A DNA stretch of 64,000 nt from Acinetobacter sp. YWS30-1 (GTDB lineage Bacteria; Pseudomonadota; Gammaproteobacteria; Pseudomonadales; Moraxellaceae), in the NCBI RefSeq assembly GCF_033558715.1, contig NZ_CP114606.1:3012089-3076088 (forward strand). Direction: 5' to 3'. Numbering within the stretch: the first letter of the stretch is position 1; every line of letters starts with the position of its first letter. The notes beneath the pieces were generated by a model. It made no database searches, was not told the DNA's origin, and saw only the letters and a program-made list of their open reading frames with translations. The translations under genes and the position numbers were made by a program. Of this stretch, positions 19,615-27,709 are shown piece after piece.

Positions 19615-20915
19615 GTCATTCTGAATCAGGCACATCTCACCTTAACTTGCGTGCCCAAGTGATTCGTACCTTACTTGCTGTACAGCAAGGACAATCTCTG
19701 GCCAGTATCTTGCCGCTGCATTTAAAGAAAGTGGCCGACCGTGACCGTGCCCTGTTCCATGAACTGGTTTTGGGTACTTTGCGTCAATGGTATGCGCTTA
19801 AAAGCATTACCTTGCCTCTGCTGGTGAAGCCTTTAAATAATGATACGGTCGAAACTTGTCTCTATGTCGGTTTATACCAGTTACTGGAAACCCGGATTGC
19901 ACCACATGCTGCCATTTCTGAAACCGTGACTGCAGTAAAGCAACTTGGTTATCAGGCTTTAAGTGGTGTAGTCAATGCCATCCTGCGCCGTGTTTCACGT
20001 GAAACATCGGAATTTCAAGCAGCATTGGATCAAGCTCATGGTTTGCCAAGCTGGCTCTTTAAACGCCTGAAAAAAGACTGGCCAGAACAGCTTACTGAAC
20101 TGAGTCATGAGTTAAAGCAGATTGCTCCACTGACCTTGCGCGTAAATGAACGTCAGGTTAGCCGTGAAGACTATCAGGAAATTCTGGAAGAGCACGAAAT
20201 TCCTGCCCATGCCTGTGCTGTTTCCAAAGTCGGGATTATTCTTGATGCCAATGTGCAAGTGCCTGATTTACCCGGCTTTGATGTCGGCGGTTTTTCGGTA
20301 CAGGATGAACATGCCCAGCTCTGCGCTACCTTGTTGCCAAATCTGGATGACAAGTATGTTATTGATGCCTGTGCAGCACCGGGTGGTAAAACGGCGCATA
20401 TCCTAGAAAAATATCAGCCGCGTAAACTAATTGCGCTTGATCAGGATGCCAAGCGTTTAACACGTGTCACTGAGAATCTTGAACGTCTGTTACTTGAAGG
20501 CGAACACGTTGAAATTAAAGCCGCAAATGCCATCACCTGGCAGGCACCGGAACAGCCGGACTGTATCGTACTGGATGCGCCATGTTCAGCTATCGGTGTA
20601 ATGCGTCGCCATCCCGATATTCGTCTGTTACGTCATTCAACTGATATTACCCAGACAGTAGAGCTGCAAAAGCAGATTCTGGAAAATATGTGGCAGCAAC
20701 TGAAAGTCGGCGGTACCCTGCTCTATATCACCTGTTCAATTCTTAAAGCGGAAAATGAACAGCAGATGGTCGAATTCTTTAGCAAGCATGCAGATGCTAA
20801 GGAAATCAAAATTGAAGCCGATTGGGGAATTGAACAGATCCATGGTCGTCAGCTACTCCCTAAAACCGGTCAAGGCGATGGCTTCTTCTATTGCCGGATT
20901 GAAAAAACTGCTTAA
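19611..20915 (+). CDS. rsmB: 16S rRNA m5C967 methyltransferase RsmB
   Basis: S-adenosylmethionine-dependent methyltransferase acting on C967 of 16S rRNA. The 434 residues contain an N-terminal NusB-like RNA-binding domain (about 1-140), then the catalytic domain with the SAM loop [13 protein letters not shown] near residue 253, the Pro-Cys motif [16 protein letters not shown] near residue 324, and the Thr-Cys catalytic motif [10 protein letters not shown] near residue 375. It overlaps fmt by 4 nt. A perfect parS site lies inside the coding sequence at 19991-20006. A terminator follows. Confidence 0.96.
   Translation: MSHSESGTSHLNLRAQVIRTLLAVQQGQSLASILPLHLKKVADRDRALFHELVLGTLRQWYALKSITLPLLVKPLNNDTVETCLYVGLYQLLETRIAPHAAISETVTAVKQLGYQALSGVVNAILRRVSRETSEFQAALDQAHGLPSWLFKRLKKDWPEQLTELSHELKQIAPLTLRVNERQVSREDYQEILEEHEIPAHACAVSKVGIILDANVQVPDLPGFDVGGFSVQDEHAQLCATLLPNLDDKYVIDACAAPGGKTAHILEKYQPRKLIALDQDAKRLTRVTENLERLLLEGEHVEIKAANAITWQAPEQPDCIVLDAPCSAIGVMRRHPDIRLLRHSTDITQTVELQKQILENMWQQLKVGGTLLYITCSILKAENEQQMVEFFSKHADAKEIKIEADWGIEQIHGRQLLPKTGQGDGFFYCRIEKTA
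19991..20006. other. parS site (ParB-binding centromere) inside rsmB
   Basis: TGTTTCACGTGAAACA, a perfect 16-bp palindrome identical to the universal bacterial parS consensus. It lies in the coding region of rsmB, about 44 kb from oriC. A second near-perfect copy is at 56595. Confidence 0.9.
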
Positions 20916-20933
20916 ATGATATTGCTAAAAGAG

Positions 20934-20958
20934 AAGGTAGCTTGGGCTGCCTTTTTTA
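20934..20958 (+). terminator. Rho-independent terminator of fmt-rsmB
   Basis: AAGGTAGC, loop TTGG, GCTGCCTT (one U-G pair) followed by a T-run, 18 nt after the rsmB stop. Confidence 0.8.
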
Positions 20959-20977
20959 TTGTTTTGACTCGAGATTA

Positions 20978-21793
20978 CTATTGTACAAATTTAAAAATCA
21001 CTAGACTGGTCGCCAGTGCAGCCATACCGCTGACTAGACCATACACGGTTTCATGACCTTTGGAAAAACGTTTCGCAGTCGGTAATAATTCATCTAGTGC
21101 CAGATAAACCATCACTCCACCGATAATCCCAAACACCATGCCATAAATAGTATGGCTCATATACGGCGCCAGAATGAAATAGCCCAATGCTGCTCCCAGA
21201 GGTTCAGCAAGGCCTGAAACTAGACTGGCCACAAGTGCATAATCTTTACGGCCTGTTGCACCATAAACCGGTAATGCAATCGCAACACCTTCAGGGATAT
21301 TATGAATCGCAATGGCGACCGCTAGAGGTGCACCCAGTGCAGGGCTTTCCAATGTCGCAAAAAAAGTGGCCAATCCTTCTGGCAGGTTATGCGCACTAAT
21401 CGCAAATAAAGTCAGCAGGCCGGTTCTTAGCAATTGCGGCTGACTCAGATCCTGTTTCGCTTGTGCCTCAATGGTTTCATGCGGATTAGGAACGAATCGA
21501 TCCAGCAATAAAACCAGTACCACACCCAATAAAAAGGCAAAGGTGCCATAAGCAAAACCAGATTTTTCATCAAAGGCCAGGCTAAATGAACTGATCGATT
21601 TGTTTAAAATTTCTGTGAGCGAGACATAGATCATTGCTCCGGCAGCAAAGGCCAGTCCAAAGGCTAAAACCCGATAATTCGGTTTTTTCAAGAACAGCAC
21701 TAATCCCCCACCCACCAGGGTAGCCAGACCTGCCAAAAATGTCACTGCAAAAGCAGTATAGACTTGTGCATCGGTAACGGGAGCAATTCCCAT
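20978..21793 (-). CDS. zupT: ZIP-family divalent metal (zinc) transporter
   Basis: An inner-membrane metal importer with eight predicted helices. It has the ZIP metal-site motifs AHNLPEGLATF (helix 4) and IHNIPEGVAIALP (helix 5), separated as in E. coli ZupT, and a conserved GLAEPLGA in helix 6. The frame is open upstream, with possible starts at 21826 (TTG), 21817, 21805 and 21793. I favour ATG 21793 (271 residues) because a U-tailed terminator hairpin for metPS covers 21803-21842 and would bury the earlier starts; this is inference and no start has a good ribosome site. Expression may come from its own weak promoter or read-through. Confidence 0.9.
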   Translation of the reverse strand: MGIAPVTDAQVYTAFAVTFLAGLATLVGGGLVLFLKKPNYRVLAFGLAFAAGAMIYVSLTEILNKSISSFSLAFDEKSGFAYGTFAFLLGVVLVLLLDRFVPNPHETIEAQAKQDLSQPQLLRTGLLTLFAISAHNLPEGLATFFATLESPALGAPLAVAIAIHNIPEGVAIALPVYGATGRKDYALVASLVSGLAEPLGAALGYFILAPYMSHTIYGMVFGIIGGVMVYLALDELLPTAKRFSKGHETVYGLVSGMAALATSLVIFKFVQ

Positions 21794-21802
21794 AAGTCTG
21801 CC

Positions 21803-21842
21803 CATTAAAAAAGTCATTATCAGCAAAGATGATAATGACTTT
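21803..21842 (-). terminator. Terminator of metP-metS overlapping the zupT start region
   Basis: A perfect 12-bp inverted repeat, AAAGTCATTATC and GATAATGACTTT around a 9-nt loop, followed on the minus strand by a run of T. It lies 35 nt after the metS stop and covers possible zupT start codons at 21817 and 21826. Confidence 0.75.
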
Positions 21843-21876
21843 CATTTACAGCAACAATGTGTTTATGTGAAGATTT

Positions 21877-21987
21877 TTAGTCTTCTGGTTCTTCTGGATT
21901 TTTTGCCAGATGCATAACAGCCAGTGCCAGACCACCCCATAATAAAACCATGGAGAAAATCATCATAATCAATGCAGATGTATTCAT
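21877..21987 (-). CDS. metS: Small subunit of methionine/alanine transporter (MetS family)
   Basis: A 36-residue single-helix membrane peptide: MNTSALIMMIFSMVLLWGGL, then ALAVMHLAKNPEEPED. One hydrophobic segment (about residues 5-25) is followed by a charged acidic tail. It starts 10 nt after the stop of the NSS-family transporter gene and has an AGGAG ribosome site about 7 nt before the ATG. This is the known arrangement for MetP-MetS, in which MetS is a tiny auxiliary subunit needed for transport in Corynebacterium. It is easily missed because of its size. Confidence 0.88.
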   Translation of the reverse strand: MNTSALIMMIFSMVLLWGGLALAVMHLAKNPEEPED

Positions 21988-21997
21988 ATTCGTTCTC

Positions 21998-23473
21998 CTA
22001 ACTATGACGATCTTTAACTAGACTGAACAGAATGGCACCCAGAATAAAGAATGCAATCGTGCCCCCACCAATCATCCATAGCGTACTTGCAGGATAATCA
22101 CCATAACCTTCTGCCATGATTGATTTTAAGGTTAAACCCAATGCCGATAATAAAGATAAGGGCGTGATCACAGTCAGCATGAATTTCCAGCTGCCACCCA
22201 GTTTCAGACTGGCAAACTCGTTCACATGTGTTTCCAGCTGTTTCATCAATGGACGACGGAACCAGGACAATAAAATAATCGAGAACAGACCACCACCCAC
22301 AATACCAATGTTGTTAGCGAAGTAGTCAATGATGTCGACAAAGGTAATGGCACTATGCGTTGAGAACATCAAGGTGGATACAACTGCTGAACCACCCGCA
22401 ATGATGGTCACTGACTTATTCTTCGACCAGCCAAGTTTGTCCTGGAATGCCGCAATTGGCACCTGCAGGATACTCACCATGGAGGTAATACCTGCCACTG
22501 TTAATGAACCGAAGAACAGGAAGCCGAACAGGTCACCACCTGCACCTAAACTGGAAATAATTTTCGGGAAGGCAATAAAGGCCAGACCGATACCACCAGA
22601 GACCACATCTTCAACCTTCGCACCTGAACTGAACGCCATAAAACCAAGTGCTGCAAAAACCCCAATACCTGCTAGGATTTCAAACGACGAGTTAGCCAAT
22701 GCCACCACGACACCTGAACCGGTCAGGTTAGTTTTACGTTTCAGGTAAGAGGCATAGGTCAACATAATCCCGAAACCTACTGAAAGTGAGAAGAAGATGT
22801 GACCGAAAGCAGCCAGCCAGACTTTATAATTGGTCATGGCTTCCCAGTTTGGGGTAAAGAAGGCATTTAAGCCATCGACTGCACCCGGTAAACGTACTGC
22901 CTGAATCACCAGGATTGTGAATAAAATCACCAGCAAAGGCATAAAGATTTTATTCGCCAGTTCCACCCCACGGCGTACCCCACCGTAGAGAATCAGCATC
23001 ACGGCTGCCCAAACGATCACCAGACCAAAGAACAGTACAGGGACGAAACCGAAGGTTAGGCCCTCACCATTTTGCAGGTAGCTATTGAAGAAAAAGGCTT
23101 GTGTATCTGTGCCCCACTGCTGTCCAAAAGAATAAATCATATAGCTGCCGGCCCAAGACAGGACACTGGCATAATAAATCCCGATGATCAGAGTCACCAT
23201 GACCTGCCACCAACCCAGAGATTCTGCATTCATGAGTTTTTTGTAGGCCATTGGTGGTGCTTTGCGGAACTTATGTCCGACTGCATAATCTAAAAATAAT
23301 AAAGGTAAACCTGCTGCAAAAATCGCAATCAGATACGGAATCAGGAATGCCCCGCCACCGTTTTCATAGGCAACGTATGGAAAACGCCAAATATTCCCCA
23401 AACCAACGGCAGAGCCAATGGCTGCAATAATAAATCCTGATCGTGCCGACCAATTCTCTCGAGTATCTGTCAT
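21998..23473 (-). CDS. metP: Sodium-dependent methionine/alanine transporter, NSS family
   Basis: A 491-residue neurotransmitter:sodium symporter (SLC6/LeuT fold). The N-terminus has the diagnostic NSS block SARSGFIIAAIGSAVGLGNIW followed by RFPYVAYENGGGAFL, forming helix 1 and the Na/substrate site, then 11-12 helices in all. Helix 6 carries FFSLSVGFGIMLTYASY. The adjacent metS-like gene identifies it as the MetP type, importing methionine and small neutral amino acids with sodium. It is preceded by a long leader with conserved-looking secondary structure (see 23609-23658). Confidence 0.93.
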   Translation of the reverse strand: MTDTRENWSARSGFIIAAIGSAVGLGNIWRFPYVAYENGGGAFLIPYLIAIFAAGLPLLFLDYAVGHKFRKAPPMAYKKLMNAESLGWWQVMVTLIIGIYYASVLSWAGSYMIYSFGQQWGTDTQAFFFNSYLQNGEGLTFGFVPVLFFGLVIVWAAVMLILYGGVRRGVELANKIFMPLLVILFTILVIQAVRLPGAVDGLNAFFTPNWEAMTNYKVWLAAFGHIFFSLSVGFGIMLTYASYLKRKTNLTGSGVVVALANSSFEILAGIGVFAALGFMAFSSGAKVEDVVSGGIGLAFIAFPKIISSLGAGGDLFGFLFFGSLTVAGITSMVSILQVPIAAFQDKLGWSKNKSVTIIAGGSAVVSTLMFSTHSAITFVDIIDYFANNIGIVGGGLFSIILLSWFRRPLMKQLETHVNEFASLKLGGSWKFMLTVITPLSLLSALGLTLKSIMAEGYGDYPASTLWMIGGGTIAFFILGAILFSLVKDRHS

Positions 23474-23608
23474 AGAACACCTAAACTTTAAACTTCATTC
23501 AATACTGCTTGTTATGGTTATGTCGCGAGCACTAAAGAAGCATTTCAATTATTTCGGGTGTTTGAATTAGAGTTATACCTTTTGGGCATCGAATTCTAAT
23601 ATACAAAC

Positions 23609-23658
23609 AGGTCAGCTAGCCGGACAGCTTGCTTAAAGCCTGAGCAGAAAGCCGACCT
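23609..23658 (-). ncRNA. Structured leader element upstream of metP (candidate riboregulator)
   Basis: In the minus-strand RNA, AGGUCGGCU pairs with AGCUGACCU (nine pairs, one G-U), enclosing about 32 nt that can form two short hairpins (GCUU/AAGC and AGC/GCU). It lies about 60 nt downstream of a candidate promoter and 136 nt before the metP start. It matches no riboswitch family that I recognise. Confidence 0.4.
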
Positions 23659-23725
23659 TGTAGATGGTTCAACAATACTGACTTTTTCAAATTTTTTCTG
23701 TAATTTCTGCTTAAAACATTCTTTT

Positions 23726-23754
23726 TTTATAATCTATTCTTATCAAATGCTCAA
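23726..23754 (-). promoter_or_regulatory. Candidate sigma-70 promoter of metP
   Basis: TTGAGC (23749-23754), 17-nt spacer, TATAAA (23726-23731) on the minus strand. It would give a leader of about 245 nt before the metP ATG. The rest of the 23474-24000 gap is AT-rich and holds no gene that I can support. Confidence 0.55.
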
Positions 23755-23997
23755 TAATTCTACGCTGATCCCTTGATTTTATTGGTTATATGTATATAAA
23801 CTTTTTGGAATATATTGTTTTTAAGTTTTACTACAGTTTTCAAGCTATTTTTCGCTCTTAATTCATCAAGTATTAAATAGAGATTGAAAAAGTGTTTTTA
23901 AATCTTCTTCGTTCATTTTCTTCTGAATAAAAACAGAGCTGTGTCTTAGTTTATTCAGCTTATCTTTTCTATCTAGCCTGCTACCTTTTTAAGCAAT

Positions 23998-24044
23998 AAA
24001 AAGCAAAATTCCACAACCGACCTGCCTTATGCCGATTGTGGAAT
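23998..24044 (-). terminator. Terminator of the aldehyde dehydrogenase gene
   Basis: ATTCCACAATCG and CGGTTGTGGAAT on the minus strand (12 pairs with one U-G) around a 13-nt loop, then a T-rich tail. It lies about 23 nt after the stop. Confidence 0.75.
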
Positions 24045-24066
24045 AGTACTGATTGATTCGGTCAGC

Positions 24067-25515
24067 TTAACATTTGATGACAAGCATACGTTCTTCCTGC
24101 ATGTCACGAATCGCAGACTGAATGCCTTCACGGCCCAGACCGGAATCCTTGACACCGCCATAAGGCATATTATCAACACGGAATGATGGAATATCATTGA
24201 TAATCACACCGCCGACATGCAGATGATCCCAGGCATACATCATCTTCTGCAGATTCTGGGTATAGATGCCGGCTTGCAGACCAAAGCGACTGCTATTAAT
24301 ACAGGCAATTCCTGATTCAAAATCGCTATAAGCCTCAATAATAGCGACCGGACCGAAAACTTCATTACGATAAATTTCCAGTTGATGATCTACCTTTTCC
24401 AACAGGATCGGTTCAAACATCGCACCCTTCACTTCACCACCAGTCAGTACATTGGCACCTTGCGCTACGGCATCTTCCATCCAGCGATGCAAACGTTTAG
24501 CTTCAGCTTCCTTGATCATTGGCCCTAGCAAAGTTGTTTCCAGATCGGGATCACCGGCTTTCAGATGTTGTAGTTTCTGAACCAGCTTGTCTTTCAGTTC
24601 TTCAAAAATATCCTGATGCACCAGAATACGTTGCACACTGATACACACCTGCCCTGCATGACCATAAGCGCCACCAATCAGACGGTCAATCAGCTGTTCA
24701 CTGAGTTCAGTATCTGGCTCAATCATCACTGCGGCATTGCCACCGAGTTCCAGAGTAACTTTTTTGCGGCCGGCACGGGCTTTCATATCCCAGCCCACGA
24801 CATCGGAACCGGTAAAGCTTAGCAATTTAAAACGGTCATCTGTAACCAGTACATCTGCAAGATCGCGTGGACACGGCAGAACTGAAAAAGCATTCTTCGG
24901 TAAATCAGTTTCTGCCAGAATCTCGGCAATTTTTAAGGCTGAAACTGGAGTCAGACTCGCCGGTTTCAACACGAATGGACAACCTGCAGCAATTGCCGGC
25001 GCAATTTTATGTGCAGTCAGATTTAATGGAAAGTTAAACGGACTAATCAGGGAAACAGCGCCAATCGGTACCTGTTTCACCATGCCCTGATAACCGGAAG
25101 CTGCGGCGGTGACTGCCAGAGGCAAAATACGCCCCTGATCCATTTGGGTGACCGCATCTGCCGCAATCTGGAAAGTATTGATCAGACGTTCTACTTCTGC
25201 GCCAGCTGCTTTACGTGGCTTGCCACCTTCCGCAATCAGGATTTCAGTCAGTTCTTCACGGATTTCATTAAACCGCTTCACACAATGCAGCAGAATTTTT
25301 TGTTTCTGGAAAGGTTCCAACGCTGCCATTTCTGCTTCTGCCTCAGTCGCAGACTGAATCGCCTTTTCTAAAGTTTCAGCATCTGCCAGCGCGACACGTG
25401 CATAAAGCTCCTGACTATATTTATGTTTGACCTCCAGCCATTCACCCGTTTGTACCGGCTGTCCTGCCACATATAATGGATAGTCTTGATGATGTTGTGC
25501 TGCTGTCGATCCCAT
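24067..25515 (-). CDS. NAD(P)-dependent aldehyde dehydrogenase
   Basis: An aldehyde dehydrogenase of about 482 residues, oxidising an aldehyde to an acid. Visible hallmarks are ISPFNFPLN with the catalytic Asn (near residue 160), the FTGSDVVGW coenzyme region, LELGGNAAV with the general-base Glu (near 255), GQVCISVQRI with the nucleophilic Cys (near 290), and EVFGPVAIIEAY. The pattern is closest to lactaldehyde / non-phosphorylating GAPDH / phosphonoacetaldehyde dehydrogenases. The frame opens at a GTG (25530), but ATG 25515 has AAGGG 7 nt upstream and is the better start. It stands alone between its terminator and a divergent outer-membrane protein, so the substrate is unknown. Confidence 0.9.
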   Translation of the reverse strand: MGSTAAQHHQDYPLYVAGQPVQTGEWLEVKHKYSQELYARVALADAETLEKAIQSATEAEAEMAALEPFQKQKILLHCVKRFNEIREELTEILIAEGGKPRKAAGAEVERLINTFQIAADAVTQMDQGRILPLAVTAAASGYQGMVKQVPIGAVSLISPFNFPLNLTAHKIAPAIAAGCPFVLKPASLTPVSALKIAEILAETDLPKNAFSVLPCPRDLADVLVTDDRFKLLSFTGSDVVGWDMKARAGRKKVTLELGGNAAVMIEPDTELSEQLIDRLIGGAYGHAGQVCISVQRILVHQDIFEELKDKLVQKLQHLKAGDPDLETTLLGPMIKEAEAKRLHRWMEDAVAQGANVLTGGEVKGAMFEPILLEKVDHQLEIYRNEVFGPVAIIEAYSDFESGIACINSSRFGLQAGIYTQNLQKMMYAWDHLHVGGVIINDIPSFRVDNMPYGGVKDSGLGREGIQSAIRDMQEERMLVIKC

Positions 25516-25645
25516 TATTCTGCCCTTCACATTAGCATATACATTTTAGAAATTACCTATATCATGCACCTACTGATTACGTTTAAGAAGATGTATTTAG
25601 GTAACAAAATCGCTCAATTTAAAGAAAGCGTAAGGAAAATTAGAA

Positions 25646-26338
25646 ATGCGTACACAATTATTCACTGCATTATTACTAGGATTAGGGCTGAGCAGCATAG
25701 GCCATGCGGATGTGATTGGTCTTAAAGCAGATGCCAGCTACTGGAATTTTGACGGTTATAGCCAGTCTGCCAATGCCAGCAAACAGGACCTGGATCGCCA
25801 AGGCACGGCACAACTCTCTGTCGCATTTGAACATCCAGCACCACTACTGCCAAATGCCAAAATCAAATATGTGAATCTGGACAGCAATAGCGAACAAAGC
25901 ACCCCGCTGAATGCTGCCGATATCGAACTTAATAATATCGACTATATTCTGTATTACGAACTGCTGGATACCATTGTGCATGCTGATATCGGTGCTGGTC
26001 TGACCAATCTGGATGGTACAGTCAGAAATCTGAATGCAGGTGCCCTGACTCAGTACGATCTAGATGAATACAGTCCATTACTCTATGCTACAGCTGGGGT
26101 AAAACTGCCATTTACTGGCATGAGTGCTAAAGCTGAAGCGGTTTACAGTCATGGTAGCGATATTAAAAAGACTGATGTTCAGGCTGAACTGCAATATGAC
26201 TTTATTGATAACCTGCTGGTCGATGTAGGGGCTAAAGTCGGCTATCGCATCATGAATATTGATGCCGAACAAAATAATGCGCCAGATTTGGAACTGGAAT
26301 TTAAAGGTCCTTATATCGGCTTAGATATACACTTCTAA
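25646..26338 (+). CDS. Outer-membrane beta-barrel protein (TIGR04219-like)
   Basis: A 230-residue exported protein. Residues 1-21 are a signal peptide cleaved after SIGHA. The mature part is built from alternating hydrophobic/polar strands and ends with the aromatic residue F (IGLDIHF), the outer-membrane insertion signature. It resembles the TIGR04219 outer-membrane family (start ADVIGLKADASYWNFDGY; middle YDLDEYSPLLYATAGVKLPF). Predicted to form a small 8-10 strand barrel; the role is unknown. A strong terminator lies an unusually long 213 nt downstream. Confidence 0.88.
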   Translation: MRTQLFTALLLGLGLSSIGHADVIGLKADASYWNFDGYSQSANASKQDLDRQGTAQLSVAFEHPAPLLPNAKIKYVNLDSNSEQSTPLNAADIELNNIDYILYYELLDTIVHADIGAGLTNLDGTVRNLNAGALTQYDLDEYSPLLYATAGVKLPFTGMSAKAEAVYSHGSDIKKTDVQAELQYDFIDNLLVDVGAKVGYRIMNIDAEQNNAPDLELEFKGPYIGLDIHF

Positions 26339-26688
26339 ATAATATAATGACTTATGAAAATTAGTCTTCACCCTGTAAGCCCAGACGTACAAAGATAGAT
26401 GTCATCGACGTCTATGCCAGTTTTTAGGTTCAGACTATTCTATAAACATACAAAGCAGGAAGCTCAAATACCTAAAAACAAGAAGAATAAAGCAGTGCAC
26501 CAGGACGTGAGGTACGACAGGAGTTATACCTAGACACGAGATACGAAAAAAGCCCCAACAGGATGTTGGGGCTTTTTTTATCTATAAATTCTTAGCATTG
26601 TTTAACAGTTCCGAGCTAAAAATCCAACATTGTAAGAATCACTTTGTTGTTAATCTGAAAATCCTCACATTTTTTGGGAACAGCAATC
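26339..26688 (+). other. Gene-free 3' region of the barrel gene, possible 3'-UTR-derived sRNA
   Basis: About 210 nt of non-coding sequence between the barrel stop and its terminator, with a hairpin at 26395-26415 (ATAGATGTC / GACGTCTAT, one wobble) and a smaller AGGTA/TACCT stem at 26510-26531. The distance and structure would suit a 3'-UTR RNA; there is no direct evidence. After the terminator, 26581-26688 is the upstream region of the PfpI gene. Confidence 0.3.
26551..26580 (+). terminator. Strong bidirectional-looking terminator
   Basis: AGCCCCAACA, 3-nt loop, TGTTGGGGCT with A-run before and T-run after; ten perfect pairs. Confidence 0.9.
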
Positions 26689-27240
26689 ATGGTAAAAAAG
26701 GTCCTCTTTATTACTTCAAACCAAGGCGTTGAACATGATGAACTGGTCGAGCCTTTAAATTTTCTAAAATCCAAAGGATTTGAAGTGATTCATGCGGCAG
26801 AAAAAAATGAGGAGGTGGCAACAGTAAAAGGCGATACTAAAGCTGCTACCTCATATACGCCTGATACCAGTTTTGATCATGTCACACTGGATGATTATGA
26901 TCTCTTGGTTGTTCCTGGTGGCACTGTGAATGCAGATACGCTAAGAATCAATGAATCTGCCCAGAAAATCGTGCAGCATTTTGCTGACCAGCACAAACCG
27001 ATTGCCGCAATCTGTCATGGGCCATGGGTTCTGATTGATGCACAGCGAATTAAGGATAAAAACCTGACCTCGTATAAGAGCATCAAACTGGATCTGGAAA
27101 ATGCCGGTGGTAAATGGGTCGATGAACAGGTTCATCGCTGCAATACCGGTGACTGGGTTCTGATTACTTCACGTAATCCGGATGATATTCCTGCTTTCAA
27201 TGACGCCATCTTAAAAGAACTGGAAGGCGATGCTGCCTAA
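26689..27240 (+). CDS. DJ-1/PfpI family protein (type 1 glutamine amidotransferase-like)
   Basis: A 183-residue protein of the PfpI/YhbO/DJ-1 family (deglycase, general-stress or protease-like roles have been proposed). The nucleophile elbow AICHGPW with Cys near residue 106 and a preceding LLVVPGGTVNADTLR loop carrying the family Glu/Asp position are visible. The open frame begins at a TTG (26674), but ATG 26689 (MVKKVLFITS) is the natural start. The specific substrate is not evident. It is a single-gene unit with a terminator. Confidence 0.9.
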   Translation: MVKKVLFITSNQGVEHDELVEPLNFLKSKGFEVIHAAEKNEEVATVKGDTKAATSYTPDTSFDHVTLDDYDLLVVPGGTVNADTLRINESAQKIVQHFADQHKPIAAICHGPWVLIDAQRIKDKNLTSYKSIKLDLENAGGKWVDEQVHRCNTGDWVLITSRNPDDIPAFNDAILKELEGDAA

Positions 27241-27251
27241 GTTCAAACCAT

Positions 27252-27278
27252 AAAAAGCCTCCAGATGGAGGCTTTTTA
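27252..27278. terminator. Bidirectional terminator between PfpI and ankyrin genes
   Basis: AGCCTCC, loop AGAT, GGAGGCT, flanked by A5 and T5. It serves the convergent genes ending at 27240 and 27299. Confidence 0.85.
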
Positions 27279-27298
27279 TTTTCTTGATCTTATTTTAT

Positions 27299-27622
27299 TT
27301 AAATGCCGCCTTTCAGGCTTTTTAGATAAGCCACTACATCTTTATTACCGGCCATTTCTGCCAGTTCCAACGCGGTATAGGTACTGCGATGATCGACATC
27401 TGCGCCTTTGCTAACCAAGAGTTTGACTACTTCCAGATGATCGTTTTCAGCCGCGGCTTGCAAAGCGCTATAGCCTTCTTCATCGGCAGAATTGACGTCC
27501 AGACCTTCCAGCAGACCCTGCTCAACCTGATCAACATCACCGATTGAGGCCCAGTACACCAGTTCAGGAAGATGCAGCTCGTCATCATCTTCAGGGATTG
27601 GGGAGAATGAGTTCAGTTTCAT
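27299..27622 (-). CDS. Ankyrin-repeat protein
   Basis: A 107-residue protein made mostly of ankyrin repeats. The clearest repeat is about residues 50-80 (EGYSALQAAAENDHLEVVKLLVSKGADVDH), with a partial repeat before (WASIGDVDQVEQGLLEGLDVNSAD) and after (TALELAEMAGNKDVVAYLKSL). No signal peptide, so presumably cytoplasmic. Such repeats mediate protein contacts; the partner is unknown. Confidence 0.85.
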   Translation of the reverse strand: MKLNSFSPIPEDDDELHLPELVYWASIGDVDQVEQGLLEGLDVNSADEEGYSALQAAAENDHLEVVKLLVSKGADVDHRSTYTALELAEMAGNKDVVAYLKSLKGGI

Positions 27623-27709
27623 ATTTTCAAACCTTTTAATATAACGTAACCGCTATAAAATTATACTGTGGAAAACAATTGCTTTAAGTAAATAAAAATT
27701 AAATTAATT

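Noticed and set aside
21803..21842. The inverted repeat as a Zur operator for zupT
   Set aside because: On the minus strand it is followed directly by a T-run, so it is better explained as the metPS terminator; an additional operator role is not excluded.
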